Part shown: in pieces, positions 7,133-14,230 of the stretch | Layout of the letters: every line of letters begins with the position of its first letter | Numbering within the stretch: the stretch's first letter is position 1 | Origin: Lysobacteraceae bacterium UBA6001 | GTDB lineage: Bacteria > Pseudomonadota > Gammaproteobacteria > Xanthomonadales > Xanthomonadaceae | Assembly: GCA_002429615.1 (NCBI GenBank) | Contig: DJAN01000137.1 | Coordinates: 617 to 17,600 of the forward strand | Reading direction: 5' to 3' | DNA: 16,984 bases | The notes under the pieces: model-generated | The model's input: the letters and a program-made list of their open reading frames with translations, nothing else | Database searches by the model: none | What the model was told of the DNA's origin: nothing | Program-made: the position numbers and the translations under genes

Positions 7133-9107
7133 AGTCGAACAGCGCCTGGATCGCCGCCAGGCCGGCGCTGGCGCGCTCCTTCTTGCGCTCGGCGTCGGCC
7201 ACCGGGTCGGCGCCATCGCGCTGGATTTCGTCGGCCGGAATCTCATCGAAGAAGCGGCTGGGCTTGAGCCGGATCTGCTCACCGAACTTGCGCGTCAGCT
7301 TGCTGTGGCTCATCCACAACTGCTCCTTGGCGCGGGTGATGCCCACGTAGAGCAGGCGGCGCTCTTCCTGCAGGTTGCCCTCGTCCAGGCTGACTTCGTG
7401 CGGCAGCACGCCGTCCTCGCAGCCGACGATGAAGACGTAGCGGAACTCCAGGCCCTTGGAGGCATGCAGGGTCATCATGCGCACCTGGTTGCCGCCGTCG
7501 TCCTTGTCATTGCGCGACAGCAGCGCGAGCTGCGCGGCCAGGTCACCGGCGCTGGCGCCGCGCGGGCCGCCTTCGAACCATTCGGCCAGTTCGTCCAGGT
7601 TGGCTTTGCGACGCTGGAAGCCGGCTTCGTCCTTGCTCTGGTTGCGCAGGTCGGTGAGCAGGCCGGATTTTTCGGCCAGCTTGCGCACCAGGTCGGCGGC
7701 CGGAAGTACCGGTGCCTGCTGGCGCATCTCGCGCAGGATGTCGGTGAAGGCGCTCAGGCCATTGGCGGCACGTGGCGGCAGGTGCTGCAACGCGCCCATC
7801 GACTCGGCCGCGCGCGACATGGGCACGTGCTTGCTGGACGCCAGTTCGGCCAGCTTGGCCAGCGAACCGGCACCCACCTCGCGCTTGGGCGACTGCACCG
7901 CACGCAGGAAGGCTGCGTCATCGTCCGGATTGACGATCAGCCGCAGCCACGACAGCAGGTCCTTCACTTCCTGGCGTTCCAGGAAGGCGGTGCCGCCGGT
8001 GAGGTGGTAAGGCACGCGCAGCAGCTGCATGGCCTTTTCCAGCGGACGCGACTGGAAGTTGCCGCGGAACAGGATGCAGAAGTCGCTCCACGGCACCTGC
8101 TTGGAGGTGGCGAGGTAGGAAATCTCGGCGGCGACCTTCTCCGCTTCGTGCTCGCTGTCGCGGCATTCCCATACGCGGATGCGCTCGCCGTCGGCCTGGT
8201 CGCTCCACAGCGTCTTCAGGTGTTCGTGCGGGTTGTGCGCGATCAGCGCATTGGCGGCGCGCAGCACGCGGTTGGAGCAGCGGTAGTTCTGCTCCAGCTT
8301 GACGATTTCCAGCTTGGGGTAGTCGCGCCCCATCTGCAGCAGGTTGTCCGGGTTGGCGCCGCGCCAGGCGTAGATGCTCTGGTCGTCGTCGCCCACGCAG
8401 GTGAAGTTGCCGCGCTCACCGGCCAGCATCTTCAGCAGGCGGTACTGGGCGTCGTTGGTGTCCTGGCATTCGTCGACCAGCAGGTAGCCGATGCGCTCAC
8501 GCCAGGCCTGCACGATCTCCGGATTGGATTCGAGGATCTGTACGGGCAGCCGGATCAGATCGTCGAAGTCCACCGCGTTGAAGGTGGTCAACCGGGCCTG
8601 GTAGCGCTCGTAGAGGCTGGCGGCTTCCTTCTCGCGATTGCTGCGCGCCGCCTCCATCGCCTGCTGCGGCGACAGGCCCGAGTTCTTGGCGCGCGAGATC
8701 AGGTTGCGGGCATCTTCGATCACATCCGGCTTGGCGCCGTGCAGCAGGTCCTTGACCTGCGCGGCGGCGTCATCGGAATCGAAGATGGAGAAGCCACGCT
8801 TCAGGCCCGCGGCCTCGTGCTCGACCTGCAGGAACTTCAGGCCCAGCGCGTGGAAGGTGCAGATGGTCAGGCCGTCGGCGGCCTCGCCGCGGATGCGCTT
8901 GCCCACGCGCTCGCGCATTTCCTTCGCCGACTTGTTGGTGAAGGTGATGGCGGCGATGCGCCGGGCCGGATAGCGGTGGGTGGCGATCAGATGGGCGATC
9001 TTCTCCACGATCACGCGCGTCTTGCCGCTGCCGGCGCCAGCCAGCACCAACAGGGGACCTTCGCAGTGCAGGACCGCGGCGCGCTGGGGGGGATTGAGAC
9101 CGTGCAT
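7131..9107 (-). CDS. rep: ATP-dependent DNA helicase Rep (UvrD/Rep SF1A)
   Basis: A 658-aa 3'-to-5' superfamily 1 helicase that assists replication forks through protein barriers; E. coli Rep has 673 aa. All helicase motifs are visible: Q motif L-N-P-P-Q, Walker A A-G-A-G-S-G-K-T (23-30), motif Ia T-F-T-N-K-S-A (55-61), Walker B D-E-C-Q-D (212-216), motif III V-G-D-D-D-Q-S-I-Y-A-W-R-G (238-250), motif IV Q-N-Y-R (273-276), motif V T-L-H-A-S-K-G-L-E (about 546-554) and motif VI G-I-T-R-A-K (about 589-594). The ATG at 9107 follows GGAAG by five bases, although the frame remains open into the divergent gene. DECQD in place of the more common DEYQD or DEFQD is a mild oddity. A TACAAT -10 lies at 9135-9130. 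The start after MHGLNPPQ is typical for Rep. Confidence 0.97.
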   Translation of the reverse strand: MHGLNPPQRAAVLHCEGPLLVLAGAGSGKTRVIVEKIAHLIATHRYPARRIAAITFTNKSAKEMRERVGKRIRGEAADGLTICTFHALGLKFLQVEHEAAGLKRGFSIFDSDDAAAQVKDLLHGAKPDVIEDARNLISRAKNSGLSPQQAMEAARSNREKEAASLYERYQARLTTFNAVDFDDLIRLPVQILESNPEIVQAWRERIGYLLVDECQDTNDAQYRLLKMLAGERGNFTCVGDDDQSIYAWRGANPDNLLQMGRDYPKLEIVKLEQNYRCSNRVLRAANALIAHNPHEHLKTLWSDQADGERIRVWECRDSEHEAEKVAAEISYLATSKQVPWSDFCILFRGNFQSRPLEKAMQLLRVPYHLTGGTAFLERQEVKDLLSWLRLIVNPDDDAAFLRAVQSPKREVGAGSLAKLAELASSKHVPMSRAAESMGALQHLPPRAANGLSAFTDILREMRQQAPVLPAADLVRKLAEKSGLLTDLRNQSKDEAGFQRRKANLDELAEWFEGGPRGASAGDLAAQLALLSRNDKDDGGNQVRMMTLHASKGLEFRYVFIVGCEDGVLPHEVSLDEGNLQEERRLLYVGITRAKEQLWMSHSKLTRKFGEQIRLKPSRFFDEIPADEIQRDGADPVADAERKKERASAGLAAIQALFD

Positions 9108-9129
9108 GGAGACTTCCGTAGGCCGCCGC

Positions 9130-9135
9130 ATTGTA
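9130..9135 (-). promoter_or_regulatory. -10 element of rep
   Basis: On the minus strand TACAAT sits in CCGGC-TACAAT-GCGGC, about 23 bases before the rep ATG, leaving a leader of about 16 nt with its GGAAG ribosome site. There is no clear -35. Confidence 0.45.
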
Positions 9136-9161
9136 GCCGGGACTGTGACCGGCTCAGCAGC

Positions 9162-9190
9162 TTGACGCGCCTGGTTGGTTACAGTATTTG
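9162..9190 (+). promoter_or_regulatory. Promoter of the Sel1-like gene pair
   Basis: TTGACG (9162-9167) matches the -35 consensus at five positions. After a 17-base spacer comes TATTTG (9185-9190), a weaker -10. The first gene starts at 9222 behind GGAGG. This is the one promoter in the window with a good -35. Confidence 0.45.
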
Positions 9191-9221
9191 GGCCGTTCCC
9201 CTGGCAGCAACGGAGGCTTCC

Positions 9222-9968
9222 ATGCGGTTTCCCCTGGTGATGGTGGCGGCCTCGCTGGCCGCGGCGCTGGTCGCGCTGCCCGCGCGTGCGGCGCAGACGT
9301 CCGATATCCCCGGCGTGGCGCCGGACGACTACGACGTGGTGATGTCGAGAAGCTTCATGGATTCGCACCCGGACATGCTGTACCGGCTGCGAGGGCTCGG
9401 CGCGCTGCAGCGCGGCGAAGGCCGCCAGGCCGAGGACTACTTCCGCCAGGCGGCCCGTTACGCCGACAAGCTGTCGCAGGCCTTCATCGCGCAGATGCTG
9501 TGGGAGGGACGCGGCATCCCGCAGGATCGCGCGCTGGCCTACGCCTGGATCGACCTGGCCGCCGAGCGCGGTACGCCGATGCTGATCGCCGAACGCGAGC
9601 GCTACTGGGCCGGGCTGGATGAGGCGCAGCGCGCACGCGCGGTGTCCGAAGGCAAGGCCATCTATGCGAAGTACGGCGACAAGGTGACCCAGCCCCGGCT
9701 GGAAACGGCGATGCGTCAGACGCGCAAGGCGGACGTGCTCGGCAGCCATACCGGCAGCGTGGTGTCGCAGATCAATCTCTGCGTGGGCGACTGGCGGATG
9801 AAGGATTACCAGGTGGTCTGCAACAAGAGCGTCGCCGCGGACCACTTTTACCAGGACCGGTTCTGGAAGCCGGCCGACTACTGGAAGTGGCAGGAGCAGC
9901 AGATCAGCACGCCCAAGGGCGAGATCCAGCTGGGGGCTCCGGAAACCTTGAAGAAGGATGGAACCTGA
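9222..9968 (+). CDS. Periplasmic Sel1-like repeat protein (first of a tandem pair)
   Basis: A 248-aa exported protein of unknown function. The signal peptide runs to about A-R-A|A (residue 23). A TPR-like helix pair at about 52-84 is followed by one recognisable Sel1 repeat (about 85-119), with the consensus spacing of G-x-G, Asp, Ala-x-x-W and A-A-E-R-G. Residues 145-165 carry a Y-G-D-K-V block, and the C-terminal region has the aromatic motif F-W-K-P-A-D-Y-W-K (214-222). Cys187 and Cys200 are the only cysteines of the mature protein and could form a disulfide. GGAGG five bases before the ATG at 9222 fixes the start. The stop codon overlaps the start of its paralogue by one base. Sel1 repeats are usually scaffolds for protein contacts, so an envelope interaction role is an inference. 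Confidence 0.85.
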   Translation: MRFPLVMVAASLAAALVALPARAAQTSDIPGVAPDDYDVVMSRSFMDSHPDMLYRLRGLGALQRGEGRQAEDYFRQAARYADKLSQAFIAQMLWEGRGIPQDRALAYAWIDLAAERGTPMLIAERERYWAGLDEAQRARAVSEGKAIYAKYGDKVTQPRLETAMRQTRKADVLGSHTGSVVSQINLCVGDWRMKDYQVVCNKSVAADHFYQDRFWKPADYWKWQEQQISTPKGEIQLGAPETLKKDGT

Positions 9969-10705
9969 TGATGAAGACTGCCCGCGCAATCGCGCTTCCC
10001 ATGCTGCTGGCGTTGCCCTTCGCGGCGGGTGCCCAGTCCTATGGCCAGATGCTGGGCAGTTCGCCCCGAATGGACGACCCGAACGTGGCCGCCTCGGAGG
10101 CGATGGAAGACGCCCATCCCGACCAGCGCTTCCGCCGCCTCGGCTATGAAGCCGCGCAGAAGGGCCGCACCGAGGACGCACGGCGCTACTACCGCACGGC
10201 ATCGCGCTACGGCGACAAGATCTCGCAGGCCGCGCTGGCCGAACTGATGTGGACCGGCCAGGGCGGCGAAACCGATCACGCCCTGGGCTATGCGTGGATG
10301 GACCTGGCCGCCGAACGCGGCACGCCCTACCTGCTGGCCAAGCGCGAACACTATTGGGAGCAGATGGATGACGGCGAGCGCCAGCGCGCCCTGCAGGAAG
10401 GCGTGGCGGTGTATTCCGAATATGGCGACAAGGTGGCCAAGCCCCGCCTGGAGCGGGTGATGCGCAAGGAGCGTACCCAGGTGACCGGCAGCCGCACCGG
10501 TTTCATCGGCACGCTGGACGTTTACCTGATGGAGCCCTCCACGGCCTCGGGTTCACGCGTCATCGCGCAGCAGTATTACCAGAGCAAGTACTGGAAGCCC
10601 GACGAGTACTGGAAGAGCCAGGACAAGCTGATCGAGCGCCAGGGCAAGGTGCACGTGGGCGCGGTCGAGATTCCGGACGAGGCGCCTGCGCAGCCCAAGC
10701 CATAG
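9968..10705 (+). CDS. Periplasmic Sel1-like repeat protein (second of a tandem pair)
   Basis: A 245-aa paralogue of the preceding gene. Shared blocks are a region with the Sel1 repeat ending Y-A-W-M-D-L-A-A-E-R-G-T-P, the Y-G-D-K-V..P-R-L-E block, and the C-terminal Y-W-K-P-D-E-Y-W-K motif. The signal peptide ends near A-G-A|Q (residue 22). Unlike the first copy it has no cysteine, so any disulfide there is not conserved between the two. The start is the ATG at 9968, which overlaps the previous stop (TGATG) and has AAGGA nine bases upstream; the next codon is also ATG. The overlap implies coupled translation and perhaps a fixed ratio of the two proteins, for example a heteromer. No specific function can be named. 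Confidence 0.85.
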   Translation: MMKTARAIALPMLLALPFAAGAQSYGQMLGSSPRMDDPNVAASEAMEDAHPDQRFRRLGYEAAQKGRTEDARRYYRTASRYGDKISQAALAELMWTGQGGETDHALGYAWMDLAAERGTPYLLAKREHYWEQMDDGERQRALQEGVAVYSEYGDKVAKPRLERVMRKERTQVTGSRTGFIGTLDVYLMEPSTASGSRVIAQQYYQSKYWKPDEYWKSQDKLIERQGKVHVGAVEIPDEAPAQPKP

Positions 10706-10731
10706 GGCGGGGCCAGTGCCGGCCATGCCGC

Positions 10732-10737
10732 TAGAAT
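10732..10737 (+). promoter_or_regulatory. -10 element of tdk, probably leaderless
   Basis: TAGAAT matches the -10 consensus at five of six positions and ends only seven bases before the A of the tdk ATG. Transcription starting at the usual distance would begin at or next to the start codon. No ribosome site precedes the ATG. Confidence 0.5.
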
Positions 10738-10744
10738 TGGCGGC

Positions 10745-11365
10745 ATGGCCAAGCTCTATTTCTACTATTCGGCGATGAACGCGGGGAAGACCACGACCCT
10801 GCTGCAGTCGGCCCACAACTATCGCGAGCGCGGCATGCGCACGCTGATCCTGACGCCGAAGCTGGATTACCGCGCCGGCAGCGGCGTGGTTGCCTCGCGG
10901 ATCGGCCTGCGCGCCGAGGGCGTGCCGTTTGATCGCGACCGCGACCTGCTACGCCTGGTCGAAGAAGACATCGGCGGCCACGGCAAGCTCGACTGCGTGC
11001 TGGTGGACGAGGCGCAGTTCCTCAGCCGCGCGCAGGTGTGGCAGCTCAGCGAGGTGGTCGACCAGCTGCGCATCCCGGTGCTCTGCTATGGCCTGCGCAC
11101 CGACTTCCGCGGCGAGCTGTTCGAGGGCAGCCAGTACCTGCTGGCCTGGGCCGACGAAATGCAGGAGATCAAGACCATCTGCCATACCGGCAGCAAGGCG
11201 ACGATGACCGTGCGCGTGGATGAACAGGGCCACGCGGTGCAGGATGGGCCGCAGGTGGAGATCGGTGGCAACGAGCGCTATGTGTCGGTGAGCCGCGCCG
11301 AGTACAAGCGGATCATGCGCGGCGAGGGGCGGATCGAGCCGTTGCAGGAATCGCTGCCTTGGTGA
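10745..11365 (+). CDS. tdk: Thymidine kinase, type II
   Basis: Phosphorylates thymidine to dTMP with ATP in pyrimidine salvage. The 206-aa protein closely follows E. coli Tdk through S-A-M-N-A-G-K-T (P-loop, Lys15), V-D-E-A-Q-F with Glu89 as catalytic base, [11 protein letters not shown], and the thymidine-binding lasso [11 protein letters not shown] (173-183). The zinc site is largely lost: by alignment to the four ligands of the E. coli enzyme (two Cys in C-x-C and Cys/His in C-x-x-H), only Cys146 remains, with Thr148, Ser183 and Glu186 in the other places. The nucleotide-binding residues are intact, so the enzyme is probably active. The ATG at 10745 has no ribosome site, and a -10 box lies just ahead. 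It is convergent with opgD, with a GC-rich stem-loop between them. Confidence 0.95.
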   Translation: MAKLYFYYSAMNAGKTTTLLQSAHNYRERGMRTLILTPKLDYRAGSGVVASRIGLRAEGVPFDRDRDLLRLVEEDIGGHGKLDCVLVDEAQFLSRAQVWQLSEVVDQLRIPVLCYGLRTDFRGELFEGSQYLLAWADEMQEIKTICHTGSKATMTVRVDEQGHAVQDGPQVEIGGNERYVSVSRAEYKRIMRGEGRIEPLQESLPW

Positions 11366-11383
11366 AGCCCTGAACCGCGCCAG

Positions 11384-11405
11384 GCCGCGCCTGCTTGGGC
11401 GCGGC
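11384..11405. terminator. GC-rich stem-loop between convergent tdk and opgD
   Basis: GCCGCGCC (11384-11391) pairs with GGCGCGGC (11398-11405) around a 6-nt loop. It lies between two convergent stop codons and could work in both directions, but no U-tract follows on either strand. Confidence 0.45.
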
Positions 11406-11418
11406 GTGGTGCGCTAAG

Positions 11419-13020
11419 TCAGTAGAGCTTGCGCTCCGAGGCCGGCGGCGGCGTGTACTGATACAGCCAGGTCTCGGTGAGCGGCTTACCCTGCAGACGC
11501 AGGAACAGGCGGATATCGATCTGCTGGGTCGAGTCGTCCGGCGGAACCAGGTCGAACATCGCCCGATAGCCGGAGATTTCATGCAGCGGGCGCGCCGAGA
11601 CGATCTCGGTCTTGCCTCGGGTGACCTGCAGCACCGCTTCGACCTGGAGATTGTTGGCCTTGGCCAGCGCCGCGAGTTCCCCACCGGCAAAGTCCACCGC
11701 GAAGCGCCAGGAGAAGTGGTCGCGCTTTTGCCCGATCACGCCGCCCAGGCCCGTGCGCGTGGCCACGCACAGCGCCAGCGATGACTTCGCCGGCGGATGC
11801 GCGCCCCAGTAGAGACGATAGCCGACCAGCAGTTCCTGCCCGGGCTGCGGCTTTGCCTCCGGATTCCAGAACGCGACGATGTTGTCGAACGTCTCGTCCA
11901 CGGTCGGGATCTCGACCAGCTGCACCGAGCCCTTGCCCCATCCATTCTTGGGTTCGACCCACAGGCACGGACGCTTCTCGTAGAAGACGCCGTCGTCCTG
12001 GTAGTGGTCGAAGTTGCGGTCGCGCTGGAGCAGACCGAAGCCGCGCGGGTTCTCGTCGACGAACATGTTGAAGCGCAGCTGCGGCGGATTCACCAGCGGG
12101 CGCCAGATCCATTCGCCACTGCCGGTCCACATCGACAGGCCGTCGGTGTCGTGGATTTCCGGGCGCCAGTCCCAGGCCATGCGGCGGTCGTTCTCGCCGG
12201 TCTGGTACATGCTGGTGCACGGCGCGATGCCGAGACGCTCGATGGCCTTGCGCGGATACAGCGCGCTGTCGATGTCCATGATCAGGACATCGCCGTTGGT
12301 GATCGCGAAGCGATACGCACCGGCCACGCTGGGCGAATCCAGCAGTCCGTAGACGACGACGGTGTTGGAATCGGCGGCCGGCTTTTCCAGGTAGTAGGCG
12401 ATGAAGTCCGGGAATTCCTCCGGCTTGCCCGTGCCGGTGTCGATCGCCAGGCCGCGTGCGGATTGGCCGTACTGGCCTTCGGCGCCGACCGCGCGGAAAT
12501 AGCTCGCGCCCAGGAACGCGGCGAAGTCGCGGTTGGTGTCCTGGCGGGTATTGAGGCGGAAGCCGGCGAAACCGAGATCCCGCGGCAGCCCCTTGCCCTG
12601 CAGGCCGCTCTTGCCATAGTCGAAAGACGCCGGGTCGTAGGCCAGCTCCTGCGCCTTTCCGTCCAGCACCTCGAACATCCGCACCGGCGAATGGAAGTAC
12701 AGGCCAAGGTGGAAGAACTTCGCCTGGAAGTTACCTGGCTTGTCGGCCCAGAGGGCGTGATCCTGCCGGTAGCTGATCGACTGGTACTGATCCCATGTCA
12801 GCGTCTCGACCGGACCGGGAAGCACGCGCTTGTGGGTCTGGTAGGGCGCGTTGGCCAGCGCCCGCGCCTGCCCCTTCAGCCAGGCGAAGTCGAACGGCTG
12901 CGGCGCGCCCAGCCGGCGCAGGCCGACCGCGTCGGCGGCCAGCGCCCAGGCCGGAATCGTCGGCAGGCCGAGACCTGCCAGTGCGGCGGCGGCGTTCTTG
13001 AGGAATTGGCGTCGTTCCAT
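11419..13020 (-). CDS. opgD: Glucan biosynthesis protein D (OpgD/MdoD, GH186)
   Basis: Periplasmic enzyme acting on osmoregulated periplasmic glucans (beta-1,2-glucan). The 533-aa protein starts with a twin-arginine signal, M-E-R-R-Q-F-L-K, a hydrophobic stretch and a likely cut near A-L-A|A (28-30), as OpgD of E. coli does; OpgG uses Sec instead. The family core follows with G-F-G-L-L-Q-R-D-R (327-335), F-D-H-Y-Q-D (337-342) and V-E-I-P-T..E-T-F-D-N-I-V-A-F-W, where Asp379 matches by context the catalytic acid reported for OpgD homologues of family GH186. From memory, the Xanthomonas enzyme cyclises linear beta-1,2-glucan into a 16-glucose ring through an alpha-1,6 link, so the same role is likely. 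Neither opgH nor opgG is nearby. A TATGAT -10 lies at 13061-13056, giving it its own promoter. Confidence 0.93.
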   Translation of the reverse strand: MERRQFLKNAAAALAGLGLPTIPAWALAADAVGLRRLGAPQPFDFAWLKGQARALANAPYQTHKRVLPGPVETLTWDQYQSISYRQDHALWADKPGNFQAKFFHLGLYFHSPVRMFEVLDGKAQELAYDPASFDYGKSGLQGKGLPRDLGFAGFRLNTRQDTNRDFAAFLGASYFRAVGAEGQYGQSARGLAIDTGTGKPEEFPDFIAYYLEKPAADSNTVVVYGLLDSPSVAGAYRFAITNGDVLIMDIDSALYPRKAIERLGIAPCTSMYQTGENDRRMAWDWRPEIHDTDGLSMWTGSGEWIWRPLVNPPQLRFNMFVDENPRGFGLLQRDRNFDHYQDDGVFYEKRPCLWVEPKNGWGKGSVQLVEIPTVDETFDNIVAFWNPEAKPQPGQELLVGYRLYWGAHPPAKSSLALCVATRTGLGGVIGQKRDHFSWRFAVDFAGGELAALAKANNLQVEAVLQVTRGKTEIVSARPLHEISGYRAMFDLVPPDDSTQQIDIRLFLRLQGKPLTETWLYQYTPPPASERKLY

Positions 13021-13055
13021 GGGCCCGTTCGGCGGCAGGTGGGGAAAGAACGCAC

Positions 13056-13061
13056 ATCATA
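13056..13061 (-). promoter_or_regulatory. -10 element of opgD
   Basis: On the minus strand TATGAT lies in TGGC-TATGAT-GTGCG, 35 bases before the opgD ATG and within the 87-bp gap after the DUF4380-like gene. A good -35 is missing. Confidence 0.45.
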
Positions 13062-13107
13062 GCCAGCCCGTTGTGGAACCGATGGCTGGCCGATGAATGC
13101 GGCGGGG

Positions 13108-14166
13108 TCAGGGCGCGCAGGCGCCGTCGAGCTGCAGGCGCTGCGCGTGTTGGCACAGGAACTCGCGCTGGGCACGCAGCTCGTCCGGCCCGTCGTAGCG
13201 CAGCAGCGTCCAGCGTTCGGCGGCGTGCATGCGCTCGCCCGGTGCCAGCTCGCGGTAAGGCGCGTGGACTTCCAACTCCATCAAGCCCTGGCCGCGCGCA
13301 TAGGACGGCGCGTCGAGATAGAGCTCGATCTGCCCCTGCTCGGGATGGATGCGCTCACGCGGCTGGTGCTGGAAGCGGATCAACAGCACCTGGTGGCCCA
13401 CAAAGCCCGCCATCCAGCCGGCCGAGGGCTGCAGGCGGTACTTGCCACGCTGGATCAGCGGCGAGTCCGCGGACTGCGCGGTGAGGACGAACAGACCGGC
13501 ATTCCAGACATGCCTGGGCGGGGTGGTGCCGGCGTCGGTGGCGGGTTGCAGGTCGATGTCTTTGTCCGCATCGCGGACGGGGACGAATACCCGGGTGTCC
13601 GCGGCGACGCGGGTGTTGAACCACAGGTCCCACGAAACCGGCGTTGCGCGCACGTTGCGCGCTTCGGCTTCCACCAGCACGGAGTGCGGCGCGCCTTCGA
13701 GCAGGCTGACCTGCTTGCGCAGGCGCACGCCGGTGACCGGACTGTCGACGCCCGTCAGCACGAACTGCCGCGCGTCGTGCGCAAGCACCCGCGTGGTGGC
13801 CAATGACAGATACGGATCCGGCGGCCAGTTCGCGGCCGCGTCTCGACGTGCGGGGTTCACGTCCTGATGCAGCCACCATTGGCTCTGGGGACCGACCCAG
13901 ACGTCATGGCCGAGATAGGGGATGTCGCCTGCGGTGGCGGACCAGCTCGGACGAGGTTGCGCGGCGATCGCGTCCTCGCCGACCTTCAGCACGTTCGGTT
14001 CGCCCGCCAGATGCCAGGACAGGATGCGCCCACCGAATGCCGGGGTGGCTTCAAGCCGTACCGTGTCGTTGTCGAGCACGAGGGCGGCGGGTGCTTTGGC
14101 TGCCGATACCGGCGCGGTGCAGATGGCCAGGGCAAGCAGGAGATGAGGTCTGGAGAGTGCGCGCAT
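13108..14166 (-). CDS. Secreted DUF4380-like protein (galactose mutarotase-like fold)
   Basis: A 352-aa predicted periplasmic or secreted protein of unknown function. From the ATG at 14166 a Sec signal peptide (M-R-A-L-S-R-P-H-L-L-L-A) runs to about V-S-A|A (residue 22); the frame is open for eight more codons, but that longer start would disrupt the signal. The mature start, D-N-D-T-V-R-L-E followed by F-G-G-R-I-L-S-W, resembles the opening strands of DUF4380 and aldose-epimerase-like beta-sandwich proteins, which handle sugars. An aromatic-rich stretch (W-V-G-P-Q-S-Q-W-W) follows, as in sugar-contacting surfaces. The call rests on memory of the family pattern. It lies 64 bp after the kinase gene and 87 bp before opgD on the same strand, so a role in glucan or other carbohydrate handling is possible but unproven. 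Confidence 0.65.
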   Translation of the reverse strand: MRALSRPHLLLALAICTAPVSAAKAPAALVLDNDTVRLEATPAFGGRILSWHLAGEPNVLKVGEDAIAAQPRPSWSATAGDIPYLGHDVWVGPQSQWWLHQDVNPARRDAAANWPPDPYLSLATTRVLAHDARQFVLTGVDSPVTGVRLRKQVSLLEGAPHSVLVEAEARNVRATPVSWDLWFNTRVAADTRVFVPVRDADKDIDLQPATDAGTTPPRHVWNAGLFVLTAQSADSPLIQRGKYRLQPSAGWMAGFVGHQVLLIRFQHQPRERIHPEQGQIELYLDAPSYARGQGLMELEVHAPYRELAPGERMHAAERWTLLRYDGPDELRAQREFLCQHAQRLQLDGACAP

Positions 14167-14230
14167 GTAGCCGTTCCGCTGCGATCCCACCTATTGTCGC
14201 TGCGGCGGCGCGGCGCGCAAAGTGTGTCGC

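Noticed and set aside
6942..9968. 1008-codon plus-strand frame across rep and into the first Sel1-like gene
   Set aside because: Its first two-thirds is antisense to rep and of low complexity. Its end is the true Sel1-like gene, which has its own signal peptide and ribosome site at 9222.
9108..10202. N-terminal extension of the rep frame
   Set aside because: The extension is antisense to the Sel1-like genes. Rep proteins start with MHGLNPPQ-like sequence, and a ribosome site and -10 precede the ATG at 9107.
11797..13062. 421-codon frame antisense to opgD
   Set aside because: It is a shadow frame with GC-driven composition. The sense strand carries an intact OpgD with twin-arginine signal.
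13093..13806. 237-codon frame antisense to the DUF4380-like gene
   Set aside because: It has no ribosome site and no domain. The sense frame has a signal peptide and normal codon bias.
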